Assembly (NCBI GenBank): GCA_016110215.1
Contig: JADWQD010000009.1
Span: 622,093-686,092 of the forward strand
DNA from: Capronia americana
Taxonomy: Eukaryota; Ascomycota; Eurotiomycetes; Chaetothyriales; Herpotrichiellaceae
Reading direction: 5' to 3'
DNA: 64,000 nucleotides
Part shown: in pieces, positions 21,607-33,976 of the stretch
Numbering within the stretch: the first letter of the stretch is position 1
Layout: the number at the start of each line of letters is the position of its first letter
Notes under the pieces: model-generated
What the model was told of the DNA's origin: nothing
The model's database searches: none
Seen by the model: only the letters and a program-made list of their open reading frames with translations
Made by a program: the position numbers and the translations under genes

Positions 21607-22571
21607 GCCGACAGTCGACCTTGGTAACGCGGAAGACCGACATCAATCTGGACGCTGATATGAGGACAGGATCGGGGGAAGGATAGCCATTGGGCTAGAC
21701 GGCAGCATTATGAGGAACCCAGAATCACCGTTGTGGCGCTACCAATTCTCTCTCAGACGCACATGGCTCAGATGGGTCGACAGGCTCGCAGGACCGCCCA
21801 GGGCTCGTTGCACTGGCTCGACGCAGCGCAAGTGCGAAGACACCAGACATGGGGACCTATTGATGTGATTTGTCACTCTGGCAATGGGTCGGGGTTGCTG
21901 ATTTGGATAGTCTTGTTGGCTGTTCCTACAGTACCCACACGGGCGGGCGGATGCATCCAGACATTAGCGGGCTGCACTTGAGAGGAGTCCCCAAGCTAGG
22001 CCAAAGGCCGCTCGAATGCAGGTCTCGACCCGATACGAAAGCGGCAGAGTCCTTGCCACGGAAGGACTACCGGTGTACTCGTACAAGGGTGGTGTGCCAA
22101 CGGTTAGTCTGCATCGGAGAGCCTTCTGGTCATTTGTTCAGTCATTCCATCTGATCGCCCTGGTTCTGCAAGCTTTGACGACAGTCGTATGAACTTGTGG
22201 ATCCGCTCACTCCCCGCTGATAACTCACGAACATCTCCCCCGTAAACCAAGTACGGACCCCCCCGGTCGAGTCATTTCGTTAGCTTTCATACCCGGGCCG
22301 TTGATCTGATTGGCCGACCTCCAAGGGGCATGGAATGTCGCTGTGAGCATTGCCAGGTACCTTTCTCCCTCGTCTGCTAATCTCGCGATCGAGGTGTCGA
22401 ACAGTCTCACTTCGCCGGCAACCGGCACCACTCCCCAGCACGTGGAGCTATCGTGGCGGCTCACCAGGTCGCCGAGGGGTCTGCGCTAGCACTGTTGATG
22501 GTTTATTTTCTGGTTTCCTCCTGCTCTCCGTCTCTGTTCGTCACCCAGTACTTCTCGACCTTGAGGCAGGA
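21607..22571. other. Divergent intergenic region, no gene seen
   Basis: Shared upstream region of the minus-strand rhodopsin-domain gene and the plus-strand permease. No recognisable frame or repeat; a pyrimidine-rich tract (22500-22560) precedes the permease ATG, as is common at fungal transcription starts. Confidence 0.45.
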
Positions 22572-24460
22572 ATGGCTTCCCACGACGACATGCACGGCTC
22601 CGATTCGGGCTCACCCGCAGACCTGCCCGCTGGAAAGCTTCCCCCGTCCACCTTCACCATCGAGCCCGGCGATGATTTCGACGACAGTTACCATGCCAGC
22701 CACGGCACCACCCGGCAGGACAAAAAGGACATGAGCCGAATGGGCAAGACCCAGGAGCTCAGGGTGGGTGGACACACGCAGCAACGAGCGTTTCGCTGAC
22801 GCGGTATGCAGAGAGACTATCGCCCTTTGTCCGCTCTGGCCTTCACCGTCATCCTGCAGGGTACCTGGGAAGTGCTGCTTGTGTAAGACTGATCTCCATC
22901 CGTGACAGCTCCCAAATCTAACCTTGAGCAGCGCAACAACTCAGGGTATGGTGGACGGCGGCCTGGCTGGCCTCTTCTGGAGTTATGTTTGGACATGGCT
23001 TGGTTTCAGCACGGTCATGGCCTCTTTGGCTGAAATGGCATCCATGTAAGCACCCGCCAGGCGACGAGAGATCTACAGTACTGACTTGGTGACAGGGCCC
23101 CGACGGCTGGCGGCCAATACCACTGGGTGTCTGAGTTCGCGCCTCCCGCCATCCAGAAGCCGTTGAGCTATATGACAGGTATGTCAAGTCGTGGACTTTG
23201 CCAGCCCCATCGCCCAACTGACCATGAACAGGATGGATGGCGACCCTGTCTTGGCAGGCAGGCACAGCTTCGGGCCCGTTCCTCGTCGGCACTTTGATTC
23301 AAGCGCTAATCTATGTCAATGATACGTCCTATGTGTGGAAGAATTGGCATGGAACTCTGTTGGTCATTGGCATCACCCTGGTCGTCTTTGCTGCCAACGT
23401 CTGGGGTGCACGTGGCATGCCCATGGCTCAAAACATCATGCTTGTCGTGCACGTCTTTGGCTTCATCAGCGTCATCGTCGTCTTTTGGGCGCTTGCACCC
23501 CACAACTCTGCCGAGATTGTCTTCACCAGGTTCACCAATGGTGGCGGGTGGAACTCGATGGGCCTCGCGCTTATGGTCGGCCAGATCTCTGCTATCTACG
23601 CATGTATCTGTGAGTAGAGATCGCTCGATTTCGAGTGGTTGGATGCTGATCCTTGCGCAGGTTCCGATGCGGCGGCGCACATGGCCGAGGAGATCAAGGA
23701 TGCTGGTGTTACGGTGCCGCGTGCGATGGTGTGGTCATATGTCCTCAACGGCGGCCTCGGCTTCGTCTTCCTCATCTCCTTCCTCTTCGCCATCACGGAT
23801 CTGGATGCGGCTCTCAACGACGAAACCGGCTATCCGTTCCTTACTGTGCTCGCCTCGGCCGTCAGCACCGCCGGCGTCAATGGTCTGACGGCGATCGTGA
23901 CTCTCCTCATCTTCGCCGGAACGCTCTCCTTTAACCTGTCGACTTCGCGACAAACCTGGGCGTTTGCTCGTGATGAGGGGCTTCCGTTTAGCAAGTTTAT
24001 TGCGTACGTCCACCCCGGGCTCAAGGTGCCAGCCAATGCTGTGGGCGTCACGGCCGCCATCACCATTATACTCTCCTTCATCAACATCGGCTCCGACGTC
24101 GCCTTCAATGCCATCATCTCCCTCAACCTGGTGTCGTTGATGCTGACGTACACGACTTCGATCGGCTGTGTCCTGTACCGTCGCATCTACCACCCTAAGC
24201 TGCTTCCACAAGCCCGCTGGAGCCTTGGGCGCGCCGGTGTCCCCATCAACGCTGCCGGTTTTCTCTACTCATTTTACGCCTTCTTTTGGTGCTTCTGGCC
24301 GAACGAGACGCCTGTTACCAAGGAGAATTTCAATTGGTCGGTGGTCATGTTCTTTGCCGTTTTGTTCTTCTGCGCCGTGGATTGGTTCGCCCGAGGTCGG
24401 AGGAAGTTCACCGGCCCTGTTGTGTTGACCGATTCATGGACCGGGCCTATGACGGGATAG
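22572..24460 (+). CDS. Amino-acid/GABA/choline-type permease (APC superfamily)
   Basis: Six exons (22572-22763, 22812-22882, 22932-23045, 23096-23178, 23232-23609, 23661-24460) give 545 aa. The N-terminus is hydrophilic (64 residues), then the family motifs follow: RDYRPLSALAFTVILQGTWE, TTQGMVDGGLAGLFWSYVW, EMASMAPTAGGQYHWVSEF and, after the last intron, CSDAAAHMAEEIKDAGVTVP. About 12 hydrophobic helices fit the amino-acid/choline transporter subfamily that includes fungal GABA permeases and Hnm1. The substrate is probably an amino acid, polyamine or choline taken up at the plasma membrane with H+; it cannot be fixed from sequence. All introns are 48-54 bp with good GT and AG ends. I prefer ATG 22572; the frame is open further upstream to 22350 but is not protein-like there. 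Confidence 0.9.
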
Positions 24461-25011
24461 GGATCCTCCGCTCCGAGGGACATCTTCCCTGAGCATAGAG
24501 GGATTCCTTGTGAAAAGCATGGTGGCATAATCTGGCGGCTATTTCTGAGCTTGTACACATCACACGCAAGCGTGCGCGTGTGTACTTGTTGGACACATGT
24601 AAGATCTCTCGTTAGATTAGGGCATGTACTGCCAGTACACATTACCGTTGAAGCCGGACTGCCCAGAGGGCTCTTCTTGTTGACTAAGTGCTTCGTGCGC
24701 ATGAAGTATGGGGGGCTGACTATTGGACTTACGACTCTGATTGAGGGTGACGTGCTCAAGCTTGCCGAGCCATTCGATTCCGCGAGGCCAGGTACCTGAC
24801 GTACTGGATCAGAGATAGACACAGGGAGATTGCGCAATTCGTTCAACAGTTCAAGGAACGCGACAATGTAAAGATCTGCAGTCCCAGTGGGGATTTGGAC
24901 GTTTTTGAACAGTCCATGAACGTACTGCGGAGTCCATTGCGCGGAATTGTGAGATTCGTGTGACAGACGAAGCTCCGGACTTCGTCGATCACTGGGATTT
25001 CGTGTCCTCGA

Positions 25012-25161
25012 TTACTGGAAAGTCGCGTGGGGTGGTTTCTCTGGGTCCGCATTGTCGTCGATATGCTCGTTAATGGAATTGCCGATGATGATTCCAAGGA
25101 TGAACTCTTCAAGAATCTCAATAGTCTTCCTAGGGGGCTTGGCGAATGAGACGGTCGCCAT
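25012..25161 (-). other. Small unrecognised ORF (49 aa)
   Basis: ATG at 25161 opens a frame of 49 codons with ordinary protein character (KPPRKTIEILEEFILGIII, NSINEHIDDN). Further along the same strand (about 24940-24780) another frame reads YVHGLFKNVQIPTG and LYIVAFLELLNEL. The two could be exons of one small gene, but I could not join them convincingly and do not recognise a family. Confidence 0.25.
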
Positions 25162-26241
25162 ATGGTTAGTACCAGGTTTGTGCTGCAGCGTTGGAGCAAT
25201 GTTTCGTCCCAGTTCACGGAGGCTTATCTGAAATAGATGTCTGCTGAGAGGCAGGTTTAACCGATCGCTTCGGGGCCTAAATCATATGATGCTCATGGGT
25301 CAATTAAACCACTCACGAAACAGAGGTACAAACTTCAGAATTCTGAGCTATTTCATTGCGGTTCGGTAGGAATAGGCGCATGTCCGGCGTAACAAATGTC
25401 GCAGTCACGAGGATGACAGTGGTTACTGTGTACATAGATAGGCATGCCATGCAGAGAGCACAAAGAACACCAACATGTTTGTCTCAGATATATACTATAC
25501 TGTACAGCCAGGTCGACTCGAGGCTCTGTTTTCCCGACGCAGGAACTTGAACTGGAACTTGAAATGTGACATCGGCCGATGGCTGGCTAAGTACCATGTA
25601 CTCGTACTGAGTACCGAGTACTACTAACGAGAACCCCAAGACTCAGACGCAGCGTAGACCCAGACTCAAACTCAAACTTGTGCCGTAACAAGCAACATAC
25701 GACTGAACAAAGGTAAGGCGGGAGGCCTGAGCACGCAACCGTTGAGGCTCCATGGCCCAAAATATTGCAAACTTGTGAGTTGGGTCTAGCCCGGGGGCCA
25801 GGCGAAAGTAATTGCCCTTGTCAGCTTAGTCGGTCGGAAATGTCAAACGCACAAAGGCCCCACGAAACGCCACCAAGCATGGACCTCGCCCCCTGCCAAT
25901 CTTCTTCGAAGCCTCATCACCCTACTGTGTACGGGGTACTTACTTACTTCTATGCAGGAAACCAGTCTGGCATCGTACCACACGGCGTTGATGGGCATCG
26001 CATTGCCCATAGATGCGTCCTCCTGCCCAAGGGGGGATACAGACATGGTAGTAATCTAAGACATAACCATATCCTCACCCGGCCACGCTAAGCAATTCCA
26101 TCCCATACTACTCGTACTACGTACATAAGCAAAGGCGAGATTGCGTCTTCCGATCAGAGGGCGGCCTGGATTAGAATGCCTTGGGGAAGTTTAAGGATCC
26201 TTTCGAAAGCCACCGCCGCCTTGCTGGATGACCACCTGGGC

Positions 26242-26273
<32 letters not shown>
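26242..26273 (+). repeat. (CTGG)8 microsatellite
   Basis: Eight uninterrupted copies of CTGG in the non-coding region about 500 bp upstream of the 690-aa membrane protein gene. Confidence 0.9.
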
Positions 26274-26772
26274 GCTGCTCCTCCCTCCTTAGTAATAGCT
26301 CCTGACTCTTGGCATCCAGGTCGACCCGTTTCGCCTCCCCGTCTACAACAGCAGAGACATGCGGCACTAGCCCGCTATCGCCCTACCAGGCCAGCATGGC
26401 CCAATCAGCTCACTGGTCTCCCCGTATATCACAGTTCTGTATCCGTTTCGATGGCTCTGGTGCCGCTGGCGGCTCTTTTTTAGCTTTCAGCCCCCTCGAT
26501 CCTCCAGCACACCAAACTGTCCCGCCGCGGCGCTGCACATGATTGTCCTGAATCCTGATGCGACACTGCTCTGTTCTGTTCTGTGAGGCCGTCACGATTT
26601 GCCTTTCTCTCGTCTTAAATAAAGGCCTGCCAGTCGCCATGTCCCGCTCCTTTTCGGCTCCTACCGTTCCGTTTCTTTTCGTCTTTTATATGTTTTTCTT
26701 TTCTCCCCCCGTAGCGAGAGCCTGACTCGAGCCTGACTCTTTTCCTCTCGGGCCGTTTTCTTGTGTGAAAAG

Positions 26773-29009
26773 ATGGCCTCTCGCTACTCTCGCCTGAACC
26801 CTTCGGTCGGTCCCGATACGAGTCGCGAACACTTGACGGGGAACTCCAATGAATTCGCCCATCCGAACGACGTGCCTCTAACCAGCATGGCTGGCCAAGC
26901 GTATGGGGAGGGTTGGAGGAAGCCATCGTCCGGTAGCGACAACGGGTATTTCAGCGACCACCCGGGTAAATCAGACCGGCCGCACGTCCAGTCCAGACCG
27001 ACAGGTAGGTAATTAGGAGGTGTGTGTGTTTTGGCGCGATTGTTTTTTTTTCCCCAGCAATTTTCACGACCAAATCCATTGACGCAATCTTTGGGAATAT
27101 AAAAAAGGGGCCAGCCAGAGAACGACCACCGGAATCAGCATCCCGTCCGTGGCGTCGTCGCCGTGGGAGCATAAACTCAACGAGAAGCATCTCCGGGAGG
27201 TGCCCACGACGACCGACACGGTGCGATATTTCGACCCCCGCCGGCAGACCCGCCGCGTCTTCCTCGAGTGCCTGTTCATGTGGTTCTGGACCGTGGGCAT
27301 CTGCGGGGCGCTGGCCGGCACCATGTACGGGTTTTCGACGATCGAGACGGGCCTCACCAAGAAGCAGAAGTACGTCTACAACGCGCTGATCACCGGCCTG
27401 TCTATCGTGCTGGGTCTCGCGTTCGCGGCCCAGTTCAAGCAGTACGCCGAGATGATGCGGTGGCGGTTCCTGGCGTCCCAGTACCGCTCCATCCAGGACT
27501 TCGAGGACGTGCTCGGCTGCGACAGTTACAGGAGCACCCTGCGCATCATGTGGGCCGGCCGCCGTCCGGGCAGCTGGTATCCCAGCAAGGCGCAGGTTCT
27601 CGCCGCGTTCTGGATCCTCGTCTTCGTCATCTTCAACGTGTGCGCCGCGCTGCTGGGTCTCACGTACTCGATCGACGTCTCGGACACATTCGTCCACGTT
27701 TCCTACGGTACGTGAACCCGATTCTATTCAATGCAACCCATCCCATGCTAACTCTGTTCTGTTGCTAGGCGAAAGCAGCGTCGGTGACCTGTCGTACATC
27801 TCGAGCCGACCCCAGCCCAACAGCAGCCAGCCGTACGACATCGAGTTCCAAAAGGCCGCGGCCAACCTCTGGGGCCAAGTGGGGCAAAACTTCCAGGCCG
27901 TGCCCCAGGACCTAGACGACGTGGTCGGGTACCCCGACGCGGTCTACGTCAGCGAGGATGCCAGCTTCTATTTCTACCGCTTCGTCGACATCTCGCCCAC
28001 GGACCAGAAGACGAACCGCGTGTCGCAGCGCACCGTGTCCAGCACGGCCTCGTGCATCGAGTACACCGTCACGTTCGGCGGGTACGCCGGGCTGAACACC
28101 GACGACCCGGACCTGATGTTCACGCTGCAGTGGGTGGACGACCAGGGCCGTGAGTTCGTCGACGGCGTCACCAACGCCGCGACGGGCCAGACCACGTGGA
28201 TGGGCAACTCGAGCAGCGATTGCGGGCCGCGGTGCGCGCAGATCCTGGCGCTCCAGTCGGCCAACAACCAGACGAGCACGCCGGCCGGGTCGGGCATCGC
28301 GGCGGTGCCGACGCCGCGGCTGTGGGCGTGTAACAACACGGTGGGCCAGGTGCTGAACACGGACGTCGAGGGCTTCGACGATCCGACCCTCCTCGACCTG
28401 CCGGACGACCAGGCGCAAATCCTCGCGGGCGCGATCGGCTGGACGGGCATCCAGACGCTGGGCTCCGACCTGCAGTACACGCTCTTCAACGGCGACACGC
28501 AGTACAACCCGCCCGGGAACGTCAAGGCCGACGATGTGGCCGCGCTGGTCATGTCCTTCACCGTCGGCGCGCTGTCGGCCAGCGACGGCTTCGGCGGCCC
28601 GCGCATGAACCTGACGGGCTCCTTCAGCCCCAGCCCGGCCCAGGTCGTCAACGTCAAGTGGGCCGACGCCGGCGGCATCCTGGCCGGCATCCCCTTTGTG
28701 CAGTTCGTCATGTTGGTCGGCGTCGTGTGGTTCGCGAGCAAGGCCATCATCCTCGAGCCGAGCTACATGACCGCCGCCCACCTGCTGTACCCGGTCATCC
28801 AGAAGGTAGGCAAGGACGGCTGCCTGTTCACCGTCGACGAGATGGCCGACCGACTAGGTCCCAATTACAGGATCGCCTATGGCGTGCGTCCAGACCCGGC
28901 CGACCCGGGCCGCCAGGACACCACCTTTGTGCGGGATCTGGATGTCATCGAGGAGTCCGAGGGTCATGGGTACATTCGTGGGTCTATGCCGGAGGGGAGG
29001 TATGACTGA
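26773..29009 (+). CDS. Conserved-looking fungal membrane protein of unknown function, 690 aa
   Basis: Three exons (26773-27004, 27108-27707, 27769-29009) join in phase. The first intron (103 bp) ends at an A-rich AAAAAAG, so that acceptor is the least certain point. The protein has a disordered N-terminus of about 90 residues, three close hydrophobic helices (WFWTVGICGALAGTMYGF, ALITGLSIVLGLAFAAQF, FWILVFVIFNVCAALLGL), a large polar domain of about 330 residues with possible N-glycosylation sites (NSS, NNT, NLT) and paired Cys, then a fourth helix (IPFVQFVMLVGVVWFA) and a 90-residue hydrophilic tail. This suggests a large extracytoplasmic domain held between helices 3 and 4. I do not recognise a named family. 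The third exon is very GC-rich, which creates a long false frame on the opposite strand. Confidence 0.8.
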
Positions 29010-29385
29010 GGCTCACTGTCCATGATGAAACATTGTATTGCGTAACCAGCGAGAGCGTTCGGTCGGGTTCTTGTACTGTATCTGTCCGTGTATAAAAGTA
29101 AGGCGAATTACCGGGATCGAATACCGATATCATCTCAGCGGTGACTGACCGACCCGGAACTGGGCGTATCTCTCCTTTGTGGTTATATGGCGCTGTGCAA
29201 CCATGCCTTCTAAGAGCCATTCCGCCATCCCCCCGGATCAAATCTATCTGTGATTATTCCATACTTTATGACGTCCGTCTTGTCCTGCTTTCTATATGTA
29301 TTGTGTGTCTCCACAAGATGCCACACCGTGTCTAGACGCCAGCATTGAAACATACCGTATGCTTACACGCCCACGCCGCAAATAA
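29010..29385. other. Convergent intergenic region
   Basis: Lies between the 3' ends of the membrane protein gene and the oxidoreductase gene; it should hold both 3' UTRs. No gene or clear repeat seen. Confidence 0.5.
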
Positions 29386-30545
29386 TTACAGCCTCGCAGT
29401 CACGGGTGTAGTCTCGTCCTCGATACTACCTATGCGTTGTCCGTTCTCGTTGAACTCGATCTTCTTGCCGGTGATCAGACTCTCTTGCAATGCGCACCCG
29501 ATCTTGACGGCGGCAACGGCGCCCTCTAGTTTGAACGGAGGCTCCGTGTCGTCGAGGCAGCAGGCCGTGAATTCATTCGCCTCGGTGATGAAGGCCTCAC
29601 GGAAGCGACCGTAGTAATGGGGCGGGATCTCTCGGCGGATACCCGAGGGTTCGTAGATGTGGACAAGATTGGACATTGGCTGGGTATTGATGGCCAGCTT
29701 CCCTTCGGTGCCGGTGATCTCAGTGCTGTCCTCCTGGCCGGCGGCCATCATTCTCGAGCAGTAGAGTTGTGCAATCTTGCCGCCGTAGAACTCGACAATG
29801 GCTAGCGCGTTGTCTCGGTCATTGTATTTCCGGAGTTCTGGCGAAACGGCGGTGATGCCAATGGCACTAACCGACTTGACAACCGAGTCCTCCCCAAAGA
29901 ACCAGAGCGCCAGGTCAATGTCGTGGATGGAGCAGTCGACAAAGATGCCGCCTGAGAACTGAGCATACTCGACGAAGAAACCTGAGGGGTCGAGCTTGTC
30001 GCAGGTCTGAGAGCGGAAGACGGCCGGTCGACCGATCAAGCCCGCGCGCATCTTCTCGTAGGCATCACGGTATGATGCATCGAATCGGCGTGAGAAGCCG
30101 CAGATGACTTTCTGCTTTGGGAACTCTTTTCTTGACGCCTGGTACGCTGTGACGACGGCTTGTGACTGTGGCGGGAGATTAGGAAGGGCTGCGGCAGACG
30201 GGGCCAAAGTCAAGTACGTACCACTTCTGGATTTGTGCTCAGTGGCTTCTCACAGAGGACATGGTGACCAAGTCGGATGGCCTTGATTGCTTGTTCGGCA
30301 TGGACAGCGGTGGCCGAGGCGATGACAACCGCCTGCAAATCCTTCTCTTCCCTCAACATCTCATCATAGTCCGCGTACGCCCTCACGCCCTCCAAATTCT
30401 GAGCGGCCCATGCCAGTTCCTTGGGATCTGGCGACGACACCGCAATGACATCTGCGCGGGGCGTCATGGTATGGAAGTGCATCGCATGGCGCGCTCCCAT
30501 CCGCCCCAGTCCGGCGATTGCTATCTTGAGTTTCGGCGAAGACAT
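29386..30545 (-). CDS. Gfo/Idh/MocA family oxidoreductase (inositol dehydrogenase-like)
   Basis: Two exons (30545-30222 and 30165-29386) give 367 aa; the 56-bp intron begins GTACGT. The N-terminal Rossmann fold shows AGLGRMGARH (11-20, NAD(P)-binding) and the family EKPL motif with K100. The C-terminal domain contains the sheet region GIFVDCSIHDIDLALWFFG, whose D/H pair matches the catalytic DxxxH of inositol 2-dehydrogenases, plus QEDSTEITGTEGKLAI. Such enzymes oxidise myo-inositol or related sugars in the cytosol. The substrate of this protein is not certain because the family is broad. The start is the first ATG of the frame and gives the expected short lead (MSSPKLKIAIAG). Confidence 0.92.
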
Positions 30546-31646
30546 GATTGCTGGAGTCGAAGGGAATCGATGAGGAGATGCGACGAAATATGAAGAAAAG
30601 CCAGAAAGAAAACTGCGGTCACAACTCACCGCTCTGTCATGTGCAAAGGGCAAATCTCATCAGGTAGAGTGCATTGGCTTGAGGTTAGATTGGGATTTGC
30701 AAACTGAAATCCACATCTTAGATGAAAATCGTCGCGGGCGGTGAACGGTGGGTGACGGCACCTTCACCTTAAGCTCACCAGCGCCACCGACTCTTGAGCT
30801 TCTTCAGGCGCCAGCTTCGGAAGATGTTGCCATTCTACGCAATGAGGGAAAGTTCCCCCGCGGCTTGCTGCTGCTTCCCCACACGGCGAGGCACATCAGG
30901 GCAATTTTATCCGTGAGAATCAGAATCACGCATCAGGTCAAGGTAGGTGCTAATACATAAGTTATCATCTTCCTCGCCACATGAACGTCGACACGGCATC
31001 GATACGGCAGCAAGTGCGATGAGGGAAGCGTTGTCCCTTGCCACGGAGAAACCGGCACGACCAGTGAGCATCCCTTGACGTCAAAGGAGAGAGAGAGGAG
31101 CACCTCATCCTGTACGGTCGTCGCCATCTCCTCGGCCGTCCAGAAAAGCCACCCTTCCTTAGACGTGTGGATATGTTTATTTTGCAGACAGCGGCACAGA
31201 CTAACTAACATTAACGGCGCCATATGCTATGTTGATCATCTAGGGTGCTCTCGGTTGGCAACACAGCGGAAGCTCGAGTGCGAAGTTAGTTTGCTTGACG
31301 CACTTTTTTTGGCAACCCAAGGAACAGCCCGGTTAGAACGTCCACGGAACTCAGTTATCCCGAATGCAGATCCGTGGCAGCTGGCACCGTGTGCTGGATT
31401 GACCTGCTGATGTCTGCTTCGACTTTTGGGTGCGCATGCCGCAATCCAGTGCACGTCCGAGTGGCGATGTGAGTGATTGCGTGCGTGCCACACTGTCCAC
31501 GACGACACTCCGAGAGCCCTCCGTCGTATCACCAGGAGTAGCCTCTACGTAGGTAAGGCACACATACACGCCAGCTCGGCCGTTGGCCATTTCAATCCTT
31601 CTCGAAGAATGCGCCGCTCGTTCCGAAGCCCACCCGTCCGTCACGC
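30546..31646. other. Intergenic, no gene seen
   Basis: Upstream region of the oxidoreductase gene and downstream region of the metallopeptidase gene. Only short frames; no repeat of note. Confidence 0.45.
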
Positions 31647-33435
31647 TCACTCGAGTTCCATGTCAAGGAGAAAGTTGAGGTCGTAGGTGACATCCCCGAA
31701 GGTGACATTCACGGTATCAGAGCGTCGCTCCTTACCCATCTGCGCCGCGGACGGAGGGTTGCCACCACGTCCGGTCGGCGGGTCTGGTGCGGGAACAAGA
31801 CCTCGCCTCCCGTTGAAAAATTGGTCTTCATCGGCGTTTGCGGGGCCGAAGGGTCGTCCGCACTTCTGTCACGACGTTAGACTGGGAAGATGAACACTCC
31901 GATTCCGACTTCGATACCCAACCTCTACGGATTGTGCGGCGAAGGAGCGGACGAAGGAAGCAAACGGAGGCACGTACCCAAGACCAGTACTTCGACAAGG
32001 CGTACCACACGTAGTTATCAGCATTCTGGATTGATAGGGACATGCCCGTGTTCGCGTCCCGAGGCCGCTGGTTGAGGTTCGCCGCCCTCCATGGTCCGTC
32101 TGTAAGACTTGGTCAGCATGCACTGTTCGGTAATGACGGGCGCAGTATCCCCCAGCCACCCCTTCCAGCGAGAAAGAGACATACAAGAACGGTAGTCGAG
32201 GGGAAAGTCCTTGATCATGTGGTTCTGATTGTTTTGCCCGTAGTATCGGCCATCATAGATGAAGTTGTCGTAATTGGCGACCCCGTCAAAGATCGAGAGA
32301 CAATGAAACATCTCATGCAGGACCGTCGACCCAATGACCTTCTGGTATCCAGAATCTGTGTCTCCGAGGCCGCTGCACCCCCAGCCAGGCTTTGGTTCTC
32401 CGTTCTCGTCCCTCGCCCAGGCGGGCGGGTTCTCCGTCCCCGCCAGATCGAGGCGAAAGTTGAATATCTCCGCCGGGGGACAGAGGATCATGTAGCACGA
32501 GCCCCGGAAGTCCCAGTTGTCGGGCCTCGGGGCCTTATGATCGTATTGGAGGTATCCATTCGGGCTGATGCCGTTACATTTCGGCCACCGCGGGCTTCTG
32601 AGGTCCTCGGGCATGCGTGGATAATCGCCGAACGTGATCATCAAGTCTGACCAGAAGGGACTTAACGAGGATTCCTAACAGCAGAGACTCACGTTAATCG
32701 AAGGACACCTTCCGGCGCGAGAGACTTGGAAGGGCACATGGTCGGGGCTTTGACAAGAACGGGAAAATGAACAAAAGGCGACTGGGTTCAGGTTGAAGCC
32801 TTCAAACCCTAGTTCGTGGACCGGTTTACATATCCATGAAGCAATGATCAAACAACAGGGGCGCCCACTCACCATGTCGAAGGTAGGGAGCAAGGCAGCT
32901 GCGTCGGCCGGGTTGGGATTCTTGGGCGGCTCGATGTTGGCTATCTTGCCGAACAGGGATTGCACGAATTCGAAGTCTTGGGCCTGGAAGTCTGCGCACC
33001 AGGTCAGCTTCACGGCCGAGGACAGAAAAACCAACGCAGCTTGCTTCAGGGCGAAACGCTTCTGAGAGGGGGGTGAAGGGACAACTTACACCGTAAGAAT
33101 GCCTGTGAATGTCAAGGTAGGTTATTAGCATTGACGCAGAAGGCTTCCAGTGCAGGTACGTGTAACGCACAGGTACTGTGACTTGGATTGACTTGATCCC
33201 AGGGCGCACGTACCGGATCGCAGTCTGTTCCGGTCAGCACCACCACCCGCGCAAGGGTGATTGCGTCTTGGAAGCCCTGTCGCATGAGGCCCGCAAAGGC
33301 TTGATATCTCCAGTCGGTTTTCTTGAATGGGAGGCGGAACGCCGGACGGGCCGCGACAACGAGCCCGACGTTCAACAAAAGGAGAAGGAAAAAGGACGGC
33401 ACCATCATATCTTTGACTGCTTTGAAGAAGGCCAT
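31647..33435 (-). CDS. Secreted zinc metallopeptidase-like protein (M35/zincin type)
   Basis: Six exons (33435-33214, 33102-33090, 32991-32873, 32674-32185, 32099-31978, 31865-31647) join in phase into 394 aa. A signal peptide is clear (FFLLLLLNVGLVVAA, cleaved near residue 30). The zincin motif HEMFH is at about 238-242 (STVLHEMFHCLSIFDG), and the downstream NADNYVWYALSKYW block matches the region ending the catalytic domain of aspzincin-like fungal proteins. Paired Cys suggest disulfides. The usual GTxxD third-ligand motif of deuterolysins is not obvious, so the peptidase activity and exact family are inferred. The second exon is only 13 nt but is needed to keep the frame (AFLRYFQAQDFEF). 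The third intron (198 bp) happens to be open in frame for part of its length; splicing it gives the better-conserved join LLPTFDM-ESSLSPFWSD. Confidence 0.75.
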
Positions 33436-33976
33436 CTTGTTTGTCTCAGTACGGCACGCAGACTGTGCAAGTCTGGGTCGATGAAGTCCGTGTGACTGGT
33501 CAATATCAGGTGGTCGGGCAGACTTTTGCGCCTCCCTTAGATCAATCCTTCACTTATCGCGTTGGTGGCAGTGAAGTTGCGGCGGGGAGGTTGTGTAAAG
33601 ACTAAGCGGTGACAGAGGCTGTGGGAGCACGTGAAGGGACAGTCTTCACGCTTCAGTTACATTATCACAGGACCTTGTCAGTACCATTCACATACCGACG
33701 AAGCTGAGAGAGCGTAGATTTACTGGAAGTGGACGACGCGGGAATATTCATGTGATTGTTGATTGTTGATTTGAGGGCCCTTGCTGACGCTTCGTGGTAT
33801 CGCCGCAGGATCAGGGAGGTTCAGAAGAATGTCTCCAAAGATTTATGCTTCCATACGAGAAGCATTCACCGAATACCTGCTGGCGTCAGGTCTCTCCGCC
33901 CGTTCTCGTTGATGTAGTAACCATCGTCTCGGTTGTTGCGGCGATTGAGGCTCCCTCAACTGACCCGCCGATCTAC
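33436..33976. other. Intergenic, no gene seen
   Basis: Promoter side of the metallopeptidase gene and 3' side of the acetyltransferase gene. A short minus-strand frame (NRDDGYYINENGRR, about 33870-33950) reads like protein but lies after the acetyltransferase stop and has no visible partner exon. Confidence 0.4.

Larger units (their letters stand above)
24461..26772. other. Intergenic region with microsatellite, no confident gene
   Basis: About 2.3 kb. It holds one small minus-strand frame listed separately, a TACTCGTAC/GAGTAC-rich stretch near 25590-25625, and a CTGG microsatellite at 26242-26273. The last 250 bp before the next ATG are pyrimidine-rich (TTTTC, TCTTTT runs), typical of a core promoter. 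Confidence 0.45.

Noticed and set aside
22350..22571. Upstream extension of the amino-acid permease frame
   Set aside because: Open frame but Ser/Arg/Leu-rich and unlike the family; the ATG at 22572 gives the expected hydrophilic N-terminus.
27912..28781. 289-codon frame on the minus strand
   Set aside because: Lies entirely opposite the GC-rich third exon of the 690-aa membrane protein; composition is Arg/Ala/Gly/His-rich as expected of an antisense shadow.
31877..31924. Short alternative last exon of the metallopeptidase ending IGVFIFPV
   Set aside because: Using the later acceptor at 31866 gives a longer, protein-like ending (KCGRPFGPANADED) with a normal stop at 31647.
32675..32872. Open frame continuing through the third intron of the metallopeptidase
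   Set aside because: Reading on reaches a stop, whereas splicing at GTGAGT and GTTAG keeps phase and joins two family-like blocks.
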